This document shows, one piece after another, positions 1-7,932 of a DNA stretch of 64,000 nucleotides. Positions within the stretch are counted from its first letter, which is position 1. Every line of letters begins with the position of its first letter. The notes under the pieces were generated by a model that was not told where the DNA came from, made no database searches, and worked only from the letters and a program-made list of their open reading frames with translations. This DNA is from Aquamicrobium sp. (lineage in GTDB: Bacteria; Pseudomonadota; Alphaproteobacteria; Rhizobiales; Rhizobiaceae). Made by a program: the position numbers and the translations under genes. The stretch is taken from assembly GCA_019739225.1 (NCBI GenBank), contig JAHHDT010000007.1, positions 310,001 through 374,000 on the forward strand, read 5' to 3'.

Positions 1-466
1 GGCCGATCTGGCCGTCATAGGCGGCGACCGACGCGGTGTTGACGATGACGCCGCGCTCGCCGCCCTCCAGCGGTTCGGCCTGCTCGACGCGAGCGGCAAA
101 GAGCCGGATCATGTTGAACGTGCCGATGAGATTGACCTCGATAACCTTGCGGTAAAGGTCGAGCGGGTGGGCGCCGTCCTTGCCCGTGGTCTTCATGGCG
201 ATCGCGATGCCGGCGCAATTGACCAGGATCCGCGGCGTGCCGAGCTTGTCGGCGACCTCGGCGATGGCGGCTTCCGCTGCCTCGGCACTGGAGACGTCGC
301 ACTTGACCGCGATGCCGCCAAGTTCGGCGGCCACAGCCTCGGCGCGCTCGATGCCGATGTCCAACAGCGCGACCTTCGCGCCCTTCGCGGCAAGCGCACG
401 TGCCGTCGCTTCACCGAGACCGGAGCCGCCGCCGGTGACGATCGCGACCTGACCTGATGGGTTCAT
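1..466 (-). CDS. SDR family oxidoreductase, 3-hydroxyacyl-CoA dehydrogenase type II (HSD10)-like, 3' end cut by window
   Basis: NAD(P)-dependent short-chain dehydrogenase, cytosolic. The ATG at 466 follows a strong GGAGGAATTTCC ribosome site. The N-terminus carries the Rossmann glycine motif TGGGSGLG at about residues 11-18, then LVNCAGIA, the NLIGTFN segment and GVIVNTASVAAYDGQIG just before the catalytic Tyr, which lies outside the window. The last segment resembles HSD10-type 3-hydroxyacyl-CoA dehydrogenases, which act in branched-chain acyl-CoA oxidation; that substrate is an inference. About 155 residues are present of the usual 250-260. A palindrome at 485-505 just upstream is nearly repeated before the TRAP binding-protein gene at 50676-51707, suggesting shared control. 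Family assignment is firm, substrate is not. Confidence 0.85.
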   Translation of the reverse strand, partial: MNPSGQVAIVTGGGSGLGEATARALAAKGAKVALLDIGIERAEAVAAELGGIAVKCDVSSAEAAEAAIAEVADKLGTPRILVNCAGIAIAMKTTGKDGAHPLDLYRKVIEVNLIGTFNMIRLFAARVEQAEPLEGGERGVIVNTASVAAYDGQIG

Positions 467-484
467 GGAAATTCCTCCGCAGAT

Positions 485-505
485 ATTGTTATGAAATAGA
501 ACAAT
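485..505. promoter_or_regulatory. Candidate operator upstream of the SDR gene
   Basis: The sequence is ATTGTT-N9-AACAAT, a perfect 6-bp inverted repeat. Its centre is about 29 bases before the SDR start codon. Read on the minus strand, the core GTTCTATTTCATAACAAT matches the site at 51737-51757 with only two differences. The symmetric GTTCTAT-ATAGAAC character resembles some IclR-family operators, but the binding protein is unknown. Confidence 0.5.
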
Positions 506-626
506 TTGACACCATCTTAGCGGTGCCCCGCCGGGCGATGCAAGATGCGAGCATGGCCCTTTCACCGGTGTTCCGGAACGCGCAAGCGGTCGGTCGCGGC
601 AGGCGTGCCGCCGCGACCGGGTATCG

Positions 627-1070
627 CTAGCTACTGCGCATTGCGACCAGTTCGAGTGGCATGCCGTGCTCGTCGCTGATGCGCCTGCCGGTCTCCACGA
701 AGCCGATATGGCGGTAGAAGCCGATGGCGCTTGTGTTGAGGGCGAACACTTCCAGCGACAACTTGCCCTTCAGCGACAATGCGTACTCGACAAGGTGCCG
801 ACCTGCGCCTGTTCCATGGCGAGCAGTATCGACGAACAATCCGCCGATGAAGGTGTCCAGAAGGCCGATGAAGCCGATGGGCTCGTCGGCAAGCGTGGCA
901 ACCCAGTTTTCAGCCTTGGGCAGATAAGCTTCACCGACAAGCTTGGCCTGTTCGCGAAGCTGATCGGCGGTGAAGAAGGGATGCCCCCTCAGAGATGCGG
1001 CATGCCAGATGGCAAGCAGCCGCTGTCTGTCATCTGGACCATAGGCCCGGATACTTAAAGGTTCGGTCAT
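627..1070 (-). CDS. GNAT family N-acetyltransferase
   Basis: A 147-residue GCN5-related acetyltransferase that would transfer acetyl from acetyl-CoA to an unknown amine. The start at 1070 gives MTEPLSIRAYGPDDRQRL, the usual first GNAT beta strand; a longer frame to 1106 adds a basic leader unlike the family. The acetyl-CoA loop is visible as ARHGTGAGRHLVEYAL (about residues 90-105), followed by the Asn and aromatic segment ALNTSAIGFYRHIGFVETGRR typical of motif B. The upstream ribosome site is weak. It stands alone on the minus strand, 167 bases downstream of otsA. Family is certain; substrate cannot be read from sequence. Confidence 0.85.
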   Translation of the reverse strand: MTEPLSIRAYGPDDRQRLLAIWHAASLRGHPFFTADQLREQAKLVGEAYLPKAENWVATLADEPIGFIGLLDTFIGGLFVDTARHGTGAGRHLVEYALSLKGKLSLEVFALNTSAIGFYRHIGFVETGRRISDEHGMPLELVAMRSS

Positions 1071-1132
1071 TTCAGATATTCCGTCAGTAAGGCGCCTGCG
1101 GCGCACAACGTGTCATTCGGCCCTTGGGCCGT

Positions 1133-1174
1133 TCACTCCCCGCGGGGAAAACCGGTGATGACGTCGCTGCGCAT
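1133..1174 (-). CDS. Possible 13-codon leader ORF upstream of the GNAT gene
   Basis: A very short open frame, MRSDVITGFPRGE, begins at 1174 behind a near-perfect AAGGAG ribosome site and stops at 1133. Directly after the stop lies a GC hairpin (CGGCCC-AA-GGGCCG, 1118-1131). The GNAT start codon is 62 bases further on. It could be a translated leader or simply chance in GC-rich DNA. No codon bias test is possible at this length. Confidence 0.25.
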   Translation of the reverse strand: MRSDVITGFPRGE

Positions 1175-1237
1175 AAGGCTCCTTGTGCTGACGGTCGACC
1201 TGATAGCCGCCCGGCCGACGGGATGCAATCCCGCTGG

Positions 1238-2656
1238 TCAGGCCGCGTCGGCGGCGATGAGACTGTCGGGCGGCGGGTTGGTGTGACCGCCGGCGGTTTC
1301 AAGATCGCTTAGGAACGTCGCCAGCCACCGCTGCGTGTCCTGATGAAGGATATGATCGAGAAGCGCCTTGTGGCGAGCCTTGCGCTCGTCCAGCGGCATC
1401 ACAAGCGCCTGGTGGATCGCTTCGGCCATCGTGTCCGTGTCATATGGGTTGACGATCAGCGCTTCCGTCATGTCCTCGGCGGCACCCGCAAATTGCGAAA
1501 GAACCAGGACGCCAGGGTCTTCGTCGTCCTGCGCGGCAACGAATTCCTTGGCGACGAGGTTCATTCCGTCGCGCAATGGCGTCACCAAGCCAACGTGGCT
1601 GGCGCGGAAGAGGGCTGCCAGCGTCTCACGCGGGACGGGGCGGTGAATGTAGCGCAGCGGCGTCCAGTTGAAGTCCGAGAAGCGTCCGTTGATCGAGCCC
1701 GTCAGACCTTCCAGTTCGTCGCGTATGTCGGAATAGGCATTGACGTCCTCGCGGGTGGGTGGCGCCACCTGCAGGAAGGTCACCTGCTTTTCCAACTCGG
1801 GATGCTGTGCGAGCAATTTGCCGAAAGCCTGGAAGCGGTCCGGCAGGCCCTTGGAGTAGTCGAGCCTGTCGACGCCGATGATCTGCTTGCGTCCGAGCTT
1901 TTCGCGGCGCGCGCTGTCGATGCGCACGTCGTCGGGCGCATTACGAGCCATCTCCCGGAAGGTCTCGACGTCTATGCCGATCGGGTAGCGGTCGATGGCG
2001 ATCGTGCGGCCCTTGTAGCGGATCGTGCGCTCGTCGAGCACTTCGCCGACACCCCATTCCTCCAGGTAATGGCGGAAGTTGATCGTGTCCGCTGTCGTCT
2101 GGAAGCCGAGCACGTCGTAGTCGAGCAGCGCCTCGACGAGATAACGGTGGTTCGGGGAGGCGGCCAGCAGGTCCGGCGGCGGGAACGGGATGTGCAGGAA
2201 GAAGCCCATGCGCTGGCGGCAGCCGAGACGGCGCAGGCAGTTGGCCATGGGAATGAAGTGATAATCGTGGACCCAGATCAGGTCGTCGTCCTGCAGGTAG
2301 GGTGCGACCAGCCCGGCGAAGTTGGCATTGACCCGCTGATAGGCGTCGAAATAGGGCGCGTGGAAGTCGACGAGGTCGAGCCGGTAGTGAAACAGCGGCC
2401 ACAGGACGCTGTTCGCGTAGCCGACATAGTAGTTCATGTAGTCCTCGACCGTCATCGCGGCCGAGATCATGCGCACGTTGCCGACCTGCTCCACGGTGGC
2501 CTCGCGGGGCTGTGTCTGCAGCGTCTCGCCGTCCCAGCCGAACCAGACGCCGCCGCGCTGGCGCAGCGCATCGGCAAGGCCCACCGCGAGCCCGCCCGAC
2601 TGGCTGGTCTTGCGCAGGTCAGCCACGCGGTTTGAAAGAATCACCAGTCTGCTCAT
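1238..2656 (-). CDS. otsA: Trehalose-6-phosphate synthase
   Basis: GT20 glycosyltransferase joining UDP-glucose and glucose-6-phosphate to trehalose-6-phosphate in the cytosol. The 472 residues match the usual 460-480. The start at 2656 gives MSRLVILSNRV, the canonical N-terminus; the open frame further upstream lies inside otsB. Motifs include RQRGGVWFGWDGE near residue 40, LIWVHDYHFIPMANCLR (sugar-binding His/Asp), GVDRLDYSKGLPDR near residue 260, and GVLVLSQFAGAAEDM with the UDP-binding Glu near 370. The start codon overlaps the otsB stop as ATGA, so the two are translationally coupled. Trehalose serves as osmolyte and stress protectant, in keeping with the adjacent choline uptake operon. 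Confidence 0.97.
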   Translation of the reverse strand: MSRLVILSNRVADLRKTSQSGGLAVGLADALRQRGGVWFGWDGETLQTQPREATVEQVGNVRMISAAMTVEDYMNYYVGYANSVLWPLFHYRLDLVDFHAPYFDAYQRVNANFAGLVAPYLQDDDLIWVHDYHFIPMANCLRRLGCRQRMGFFLHIPFPPPDLLAASPNHRYLVEALLDYDVLGFQTTADTINFRHYLEEWGVGEVLDERTIRYKGRTIAIDRYPIGIDVETFREMARNAPDDVRIDSARREKLGRKQIIGVDRLDYSKGLPDRFQAFGKLLAQHPELEKQVTFLQVAPPTREDVNAYSDIRDELEGLTGSINGRFSDFNWTPLRYIHRPVPRETLAALFRASHVGLVTPLRDGMNLVAKEFVAAQDDEDPGVLVLSQFAGAAEDMTEALIVNPYDTDTMAEAIHQALVMPLDERKARHKALLDHILHQDTQRWLATFLSDLETAGGHTNPPPDSLIAADAA

Positions 2657-3489
2657 GTCACGTTCCCCATGGTCCTGGCCGGGCGGATACCGGGTCTGGT
2701 TCCGCGAGCCTGATTGCCTCCCGTCACTTCGTCTTCCTCCATTGTCTTTGCCAGTGCTGCCCTTTCGGCGGCGCGCACCAGCCAGCGATGAAACGCGCCG
2801 ATGCTTTCGAAGCTGTGACGAGCAGCCGTCGGGCCGGGCCCGATCCTCACCGATTGCCCGCCGAGTTCGTTGACGCGGCGAAATCCGTCTTCGTCGGTGA
2901 CGTCGTCGCCGAAGAACCACGGCGTGCGGCCCGCAAAGGGTGATCGTTCCATGAAATGGGAAACCGCGTCGGCCTTGTTGCGGCCGCCCAGGCGAAGCTC
3001 GGCGACCATCTTGCCGCGCAAGAGTTCCACGCCTGGCTCTGCCTGTGCGCAGTCATCGGCGAAGCTTTCTACTGCCTCGCCCAGCTCTGGCTCCTGGCGG
3101 TAGTGGATCGCTACGGAGCCTGCCTTCGTCTCGACCAGCAGGGCAGGATGGTCGGCCGCAAAGGCGCGCGCCGATGCGACGAGCCGATCCAGCGCTGCGC
3201 TATCGTAGCCGTGGCGCTGCACGTCGGTGGTGCCGTGGCGGACTTCGAGGCCATGAACGCCCGCGACTGGCAGGAGCAGCGGGGCAAGGAAGCTGTCGAG
3301 TTCGGAAACGGGCCTGCCGGATACGACGGCCAGCGCGCCGTCCAGCGCATCGTGAAGCAGGTCGAGTGCGTCGCGGACTTCCGCGCGGAGGATCACCGCG
3401 TCAGGGCGATCGGCGATATCGACGAGCGTGCCGTCGAAATCGAGAAACAGGGCGGTACTGTAAGGGTCGAGTTCGTCTTCTTCGGGCAT
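2653..3489 (-). CDS. otsB: Trehalose-6-phosphate phosphatase
   Basis: HAD-superfamily phosphatase that removes phosphate from trehalose-6-phosphate to give trehalose. The 278-residue protein starts MPEEDELDPYS, and the nucleophile motif LFLDFDGTLVDIA follows at about residues 14-26. VVSGRPVSELD is motif II and FFGDDVTDEDGF near residue 220 is the Mg-binding motif IV. The frame is open upstream to 3717, but that extension is basic and overlaps the preceding small gene. It begins 10 bases after the stop of that gene and ends in an ATGA overlap with otsA, so a three-gene unit is likely. Confidence 0.96.
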   Translation of the reverse strand: MPEEDELDPYSTALFLDFDGTLVDIADRPDAVILRAEVRDALDLLHDALDGALAVVSGRPVSELDSFLAPLLLPVAGVHGLEVRHGTTDVQRHGYDSAALDRLVASARAFAADHPALLVETKAGSVAIHYRQEPELGEAVESFADDCAQAEPGVELLRGKMVAELRLGGRNKADAVSHFMERSPFAGRTPWFFGDDVTDEDGFRRVNELGGQSVRIGPGPTAARHSFESIGAFHRWLVRAAERAALAKTMEEDEVTGGNQARGTRPGIRPARTMGNVT

Positions 3490-3499
3490 CTTTCGCGGA

Positions 3500-3790
3500 C
3501 TAGAAGTTCCACCAGGCGCCGCAGCCGACCGGGGTCGGGCCCAACCGGGCGTTGCTGGTGCGTTTATGTTCTTGCGCCGAGCCGTCCTCGACGATGGTGA
3601 CGCATGACGCGTCCTCGCCCTCGCGCAACAGGGTGCGCGAAACCGAATCCTGAATCTTGCGCGCAAGCCGCTTTGCCGCGCTGTCGCTGCCGGACGGCAG
3701 CGAAATCTTGAGATCAACCGTGCGTTGACGCGCGTTGAGCGCTGTCTTGCGGCGGGGGATGTTCTTGTTTGACGGGCCTGTGCCGAGCAT
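3500..3790 (-). CDS. Conserved-looking small hypothetical protein preceding otsB
   Basis: A 96-residue protein with no family I recognise. The ATG at 3790 sits behind a clear GGAGG site (GGAGGCAACG). The N-terminus is basic and polar (MLGTGPSNKNIPRRKTALNA), the middle (SGSDSAAKRLARKIQDSVSRTLLRE) looks like an amphipathic helix, and the C-terminus ends in an unusual CGAWWNF. No membrane segment or signal peptide is visible. It ends 10 bases before otsB on the same strand, so co-transcription with the trehalose genes is probable. Coding status rests on the ribosome site and spacing. Function unknown. Confidence 0.6.
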   Translation of the reverse strand: MLGTGPSNKNIPRRKTALNARQRTVDLKISLPSGSDSAAKRLARKIQDSVSRTLLREGEDASCVTIVEDGSAQEHKRTSNARLGPTPVGCGAWWNF

Positions 3791-3903
3791 CGTTGCCTCC
3801 TGGCTTTGCCAAGGTGAACGTCTCGCGCCTTCGACGGTTCCCGTTATGTGCCTCGAACGGGCCAAACACGAGATCGCAATGCAGCATAACCTTGCTGCGT
3901 TGC

Positions 3904-3927
3904 AAAATCCACCCTTGCGAGGATTTT
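3904..3927 (-). terminator. Possible terminator after choV
   Basis: A 7-bp stem AAAATCC/GGATTTT around a 10-base loop lies downstream of the choV stop and upstream of the small gene at 3790. The stem has few GC pairs, so termination strength is doubtful. The sequence is symmetric and could act in either direction. Confidence 0.35.
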
Positions 3928-3950
3928 CTTCCTGTGGCTGTGGGTAACGC

Positions 3951-5132
3951 TCAGCGGCGCAGCACGGCACGCAGCACGTCGCGAATGCCGATCGCGCCGA
4001 CGAAGCGCGAGCTTTCGTCGAAGAGAGCGACGGGCGCGGTCTGCGACTGGTGCATGGCCTGCATCACCGCCTTGAGCGGCGTGCCCGGCTTGGCCCAGTA
4101 GACCTGGTGGGCGTCGTCGGGCAGCGCTTCGAAAGGATCGCACGACGTCCAGATCGCCGGCCGGCCGTTTCTTTCCGCGCCGGTGACGAGCCCGTTGGCG
4201 TCAAGCTGGAAGCGCGTCGTCTTGCGGCGATCGAGCCACACCCAGTCCTCGCCGGCATCGGAAAGATCGCGCCGGTCGCGCATGACGTTCCATGCCGTCA
4301 GGACGGAGAGGGGGTTCACGTTGGAGATGAAGTCGCGGACATAATCGTTGGCGGGAGAGAGCACGATCTCTTCGGGTGCGCCGGTCTGGACGATGTGGCC
4401 GCCCTCCATGATGGTGATGCGATTGCCGATCTTCAGCGCTTCCTCGAGATCGTGGCTGACGAAGATGATGGTCTTGTGCAGGCGCTCCTGCAGAGCCAGC
4501 AACTCGTCCTGAAGCTTGGTCCGGATCAGCGGATCGAGCGCCGAGAAGGGTTCGTCCATCAGCAGGATCGGCGCTTCGGTGGCGAAGGCGCGCGCCAGCC
4601 CGACGCGCTGCTGCATGCCGCCGGACAGCTCGTGCGCATATTTGTCGGCCCATTGCGACAGGCCGACCAGCTCGAGCTGCGCTGCCACGCGCTCCTTGCG
4701 CTGCGCGGCAGGCACGCCGGCGAGCTCGAGGCCGAAGCCGACATTTTCACGCACGGTGCGCCAGGGCAGAAGCGCGAACTGCTGGAAGACCATCGCGATA
4801 CATTCGCGGCGGATCTTGCGCAGTTCGGCGGGCGGGCAGGAGACGACGTCGGCCGCCCAGTCGTCGTCATGCACGATCACCTCGCCGCGCGTGACCTTGT
4901 TGAGCCCGTTGACCGCGCGCAGCAGCGTGGACTTGCCTGAGCCGGAAAGCCCCATCAGCACGGAAATCTCGCCCTGCTCGACGGTGAGGCTGGCGCCGGC
5001 GCATCCGAGCACCGCGCCGGTTGCGTCGAGGATCTCGGCGCGGGAGGCACCCGCATCGATCATCTTCAGCGCGGCCTGCTGCTCCTTGCCGAAGACGATG
5101 TCGACATTCTTGAATTCGACCGCGACGCTCAT
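3951..5132 (-). CDS. choV: Choline/glycine betaine ABC transporter, ATP-binding subunit
   Basis: ATPase of a QAT-family osmolyte importer at the inner membrane face. The 393-residue protein has Walker A GLSGSGKST at 61-69, Q-loop MVFQQFALLPWRTV near 114-127, signature LSGGMQQRVGLARA at 169-182 and Walker B ILLMDEP at 189-195, then a C-terminal regulatory region ending in a CBS-like VALFDESSRFVGAIGIRDVL. An insert between strand 1 and Walker A (ALKMIDAGASRAEILDATGAVLGC) is typical of ProV/ChoV. The start is fixed by the ATGA overlap with choW. The choX-choW-choV order matches the rhizobial choline system. Specificity is inferred from choX. Confidence 0.93.
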   Translation of the reverse strand: MSVAVEFKNVDIVFGKEQQAALKMIDAGASRAEILDATGAVLGCAGASLTVEQGEISVLMGLSGSGKSTLLRAVNGLNKVTRGEVIVHDDDWAADVVSCPPAELRKIRRECIAMVFQQFALLPWRTVRENVGFGLELAGVPAAQRKERVAAQLELVGLSQWADKYAHELSGGMQQRVGLARAFATEAPILLMDEPFSALDPLIRTKLQDELLALQERLHKTIIFVSHDLEEALKIGNRITIMEGGHIVQTGAPEEIVLSPANDYVRDFISNVNPLSVLTAWNVMRDRRDLSDAGEDWVWLDRRKTTRFQLDANGLVTGAERNGRPAIWTSCDPFEALPDDAHQVYWAKPGTPLKAVMQAMHQSQTAPVALFDESSRFVGAIGIRDVLRAVLRR

Positions 5133-5989
5133 TTGCCGGTGCCTTGTGCGATGCGCGTCATGCGGTCGAGGATGATGGCGATGATGACGATGGCAAGCCC
5201 CGCCTCGATACCCTGTGGAATATTCAGCGTGTTCAGCGCGCGCACCACCGGCGTGCCGAGGCCGGACGCGCCGATCAGCGCGGCGATCACGACCATGGAG
5301 AGCGAAAGCATGATGCATTGGGTGAGGCCAGCCATGATTGTCGGCAGGGCGGCCGGCAGCTCCACCTTCCACAAAAGCTGCCGCTTCGTCGCTCCGAATG
5401 CCTCGCCGGCCTCCAGCATCGGCGTCGGCACGGAGGTGATGCCCAGATAGGTGAGGCGAATGGGGGCAGGGCTGGCGAAGATGACGGTGACGATAAGGCC
5501 CGGCGCCATGCCGAGACCGAAGAGGATCAGCACCGGAATGAGATAGACGAATGTCGGCAGGGTCTGCATCAGGTCGAGGATCGGCTGCAGGACGCGATAG
5601 ACGCGTTCGTTATGCGCTGCCCAGATGCCGATCGGCACGCCAATGGCCATCGACGCGGAGGCCGCGGCGATGACGAGTACCAGCGTTTCCACGGTGGCTT
5701 CCCACAAGCCCTGATTGATGATGAAGAGCAGCCCGAGCGCCACGCCGAGCGCCAGCTTCCAGGATCGTTGCAGGAGATAGGCGAGGCCAGCCATGGCCAG
5801 CACTATCGCGACGGGCGGCACCGCCAGAAGCAGGTCGACAAAGAAGTCGAGGACAGTGGTTATGCCCCTCGCCAGAGAATCGAAGAACCAGGCGAAATTG
5901 GTGGTCAGGAAGTCGAAGAAATCCCGACCCCACTTGCCGATCTCGATCTTGCGATCGCGGTCGGCGATCCAGTCGGAGATAGGATCCAT
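5129..5989 (-). CDS. choW: Choline/glycine betaine ABC transporter permease
   Basis: Inner-membrane permease of 286 residues, the usual ChoW/ProW length. Several hydrophobic spans are visible, with the conserved cytoplasmic EAA-type loop at GEAFGATKRQLLWKVELPAALPTIMAGL, which contacts the ATPase. The N-terminal SDWIADRDRKIEIGKWGRDFFDFL segment is soluble. The gene starts 80 bases after choX and overlaps choV by 4 bases, so the three form one operon. Choline rather than betaine specificity is inferred from the neighbouring binding protein. Confidence 0.93.
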   Translation of the reverse strand: MDPISDWIADRDRKIEIGKWGRDFFDFLTTNFAWFFDSLARGITTVLDFFVDLLLAVPPVAIVLAMAGLAYLLQRSWKLALGVALGLLFIINQGLWEATVETLVLVIAAASASMAIGVPIGIWAAHNERVYRVLQPILDLMQTLPTFVYLIPVLILFGLGMAPGLIVTVIFASPAPIRLTYLGITSVPTPMLEAGEAFGATKRQLLWKVELPAALPTIMAGLTQCIMLSLSMVVIAALIGASGLGTPVVRALNTLNIPQGIEAGLAIVIIAIILDRMTRIAQGTGK

Positions 5990-6069
5990 TATTTCCCCCG
6001 GGGCGATTGCCGAATGGCCGAAGCGGCCCGCGCCCTCCGCGCGCCGCCTCGCTTTCTATCTGCTAGCTG

Positions 6070-7017
6070 CTAGAGGCCAAGATCAGCCTTCACCGCGGCA
6101 AGTCCGTCCTCGCCGCCGAGCGTCGTGACGCCCGCGAGCCATGCGTCGAGCGCCTGCGGATTGGCCTTGAGCCAGTCTTCGGCAGCGTCCTCGGCATCCT
6201 CGCCGTCATTGAGGATCGCGCCCATGATCTCGTTTTCCATCTGGAGCGAAAAGACCATGTTGGTCAAAAGCTTGCCGAGGTTCGGGCACTCTTCGGTGAA
6301 GCCCTGCCGCACATTGGTGTGAACCGTCGCGCCGCCATAGTTGGGGCCGAACACGTCATCGCCGCCTTCCAGATAGGCCATCTCGATATTGGCGTTCATG
6401 GGATGCGGCTCCCACCCGAGAAACACGACGGGCTCCTCGGCGTTCACCGAGCGCTGTACCTGGCTCAGCATGCCGGCTTCAGAGCTTTCGACGACCTCGA
6501 AACCGTCGAGACCGAACTGGCCGGCCTCGATCATGTCGATGATGAGGCGGTTGCCGTCATTGCCGGGCTCGATGCCGTAGATCTTGCCGCCGAGCTCGTC
6601 CTTGAACTTGGCAATGTCGGCAAACGACTTGAGGCCTGCGTCATAGGCATATTTGGGCACGGCCAGCGTGTATTTGGCGCCTTCGAGATTGGTGACGATC
6701 GTCTCGACCGAGCCGTCCTCGCGATAGGGTGCGATGTCGGCCTCCATGGTCGGCATCCAGTTGCCGAGGAAGACGTCGATGTCCTTGTTCTTGAGCGACG
6801 CATAGGTGACTGGCACCGAGAGCACCTGCGTCTCAGGATCGTAGCCGAGCGCGTCGAGAACAACCGACGCGGTTGCCGTGGTGGCGGTGATGTCGGTCCA
6901 GCCGACGTCGGAGAAGGTGACCGTCTCGCAGCTTTCCGGGTCGGCAGCAAAAGCGCTGCCCGTGCCAAGCGCGGCCGAAAAGGCCAGCGAAATCAGAATA
7001 GTCCTGCGATGCGACAT
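6070..7017 (-). CDS. choX: Choline ABC transporter substrate-binding protein
   Basis: Periplasmic receptor of 315 residues with a Sec signal peptide (MSHRRTILISLAFSAALGTGSAFA, cleavage before ADPE). The aromatic-box motifs of ChoX are recognisable: DVGWTDI near residue 38, FLGNWMPTM near 85, the conserved Tyr in LAVPKYAYDAG, and VVFLGWEPHPMN near 200, with Trp and Tyr residues that cage the quaternary ammonium. ATG 7017 follows a GGGAGA site. It is the first gene of choXWV. In rhizobia this system takes up choline for betaine synthesis; a related betaine substrate cannot be excluded. The 222 bases before it are shared with tdk on the other strand; no operator was recognised there. Confidence 0.92.
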   Translation of the reverse strand: MSHRRTILISLAFSAALGTGSAFAADPESCETVTFSDVGWTDITATTATASVVLDALGYDPETQVLSVPVTYASLKNKDIDVFLGNWMPTMEADIAPYREDGSVETIVTNLEGAKYTLAVPKYAYDAGLKSFADIAKFKDELGGKIYGIEPGNDGNRLIIDMIEAGQFGLDGFEVVESSEAGMLSQVQRSVNAEEPVVFLGWEPHPMNANIEMAYLEGGDDVFGPNYGGATVHTNVRQGFTEECPNLGKLLTNMVFSLQMENEIMGAILNDGEDAEDAAEDWLKANPQALDAWLAGVTTLGGEDGLAAVKADLGL

Positions 7018-7239
7018 GTTACGTCTCCCAATGTTGGATGGCCTGGCGGTTCGCCATGCTTTAGATGATTGTCATGAGCCAAACATCATTTGTTGCCGGT
7101 TTCAAGGTTAACGGCGCAACGGCGCGCGTCGCGGGCTGGCCTGAGCGCCACAAGGCGTTGTTTCCGGGGCATGCGCAAAAATGGTGGAAGGTGGAAAGCC
7201 CTACCTCCCAACCGCTGCTGCGTTGAGGTTAATAGGCCG

Positions 7240-7854
7240 ATGGCAAAGCTCTATTTCCACTACGCAACGATGAACGCCGGCAAGACGACCATGCTGCTGC
7301 AGGCTTCGTACAACTACCGCGAACGCGGCATGACGACGATGCTGTTCGTGGCCGGCCACTACCGCCGCGACGACGCTGCAGGCTACATTTCCTCGCGCAT
7401 CGGCCTCGAAGCGGACGCGGAGATGTTCCGCGACGGCGACGACCTGTACGAGCGCATTCGCGACCATCACGATCACACGACGACACACTGCGTGTTCGTC
7501 GACGAGGCGCAGTTCCTGGAAGAGGAACAGGCGTGGCAGCTCGCGCGGGTGGCGGACCGGCTGAGCATTCCCGTGATGTGCTACGGGCTGCGGACCGATT
7601 TCCAGGGCAAGCTGTTTTCCGGCTCGCGGGCGCTGCTGGCCATTGCCGACGAGCTGCGCGAGGTGCGCACGATCTGCCGTTGCGGGCGCAAGGCGACGAT
7701 GGTGGTGCGGCTCGGCGCCGACGGCAAGGTTGCCAAGCAGGGTGCCCAGGTGGCGATCGGCAAGGACGTCTACGTCTCGCTGTGCCGCCGGCACTGGGAG
7801 GAGGAGATGGGCCGCCTGCCGCCGGAGGACCTGATCGGTTTTGCCGGGAGCTGA
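7240..7854 (+). CDS. tdk: Thymidine kinase
   Basis: Type II thymidine kinase (204 residues) that phosphorylates thymidine to dTMP in the salvage pathway. The start MAKLYFHYATMNAGKTTMLLQ places the P-loop at residues 8-17. FVDEAQFLEEEQ is the Walker B region and CYGLRTDFQGKLFSGS is the conserved lasso-adjacent segment. The zinc-binding cysteines appear as ICRCGRKATMVVR and SLCRRHW. An upstream in-frame extension to 7090 does not resemble the family. The ribosome site is poor (TTGAGGTTAATAGGCCG). It faces choX and precedes the desaturase by 78 bases. Confidence 0.95.
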   Translation: MAKLYFHYATMNAGKTTMLLQASYNYRERGMTTMLFVAGHYRRDDAAGYISSRIGLEADAEMFRDGDDLYERIRDHHDHTTTHCVFVDEAQFLEEEQAWQLARVADRLSIPVMCYGLRTDFQGKLFSGSRALLAIADELREVRTICRCGRKATMVVRLGADGKVAKQGAQVAIGKDVYVSLCRRHWEEEMGRLPPEDLIGFAGS

Positions 7855-7932
7855 CACGGGCCAAGCGTCTCCGGGTGCGTCAAATAGCTGCGAGCTATTG
7901 AGCGCGACCGGCGGGAATGGCTATAAGCGCCG

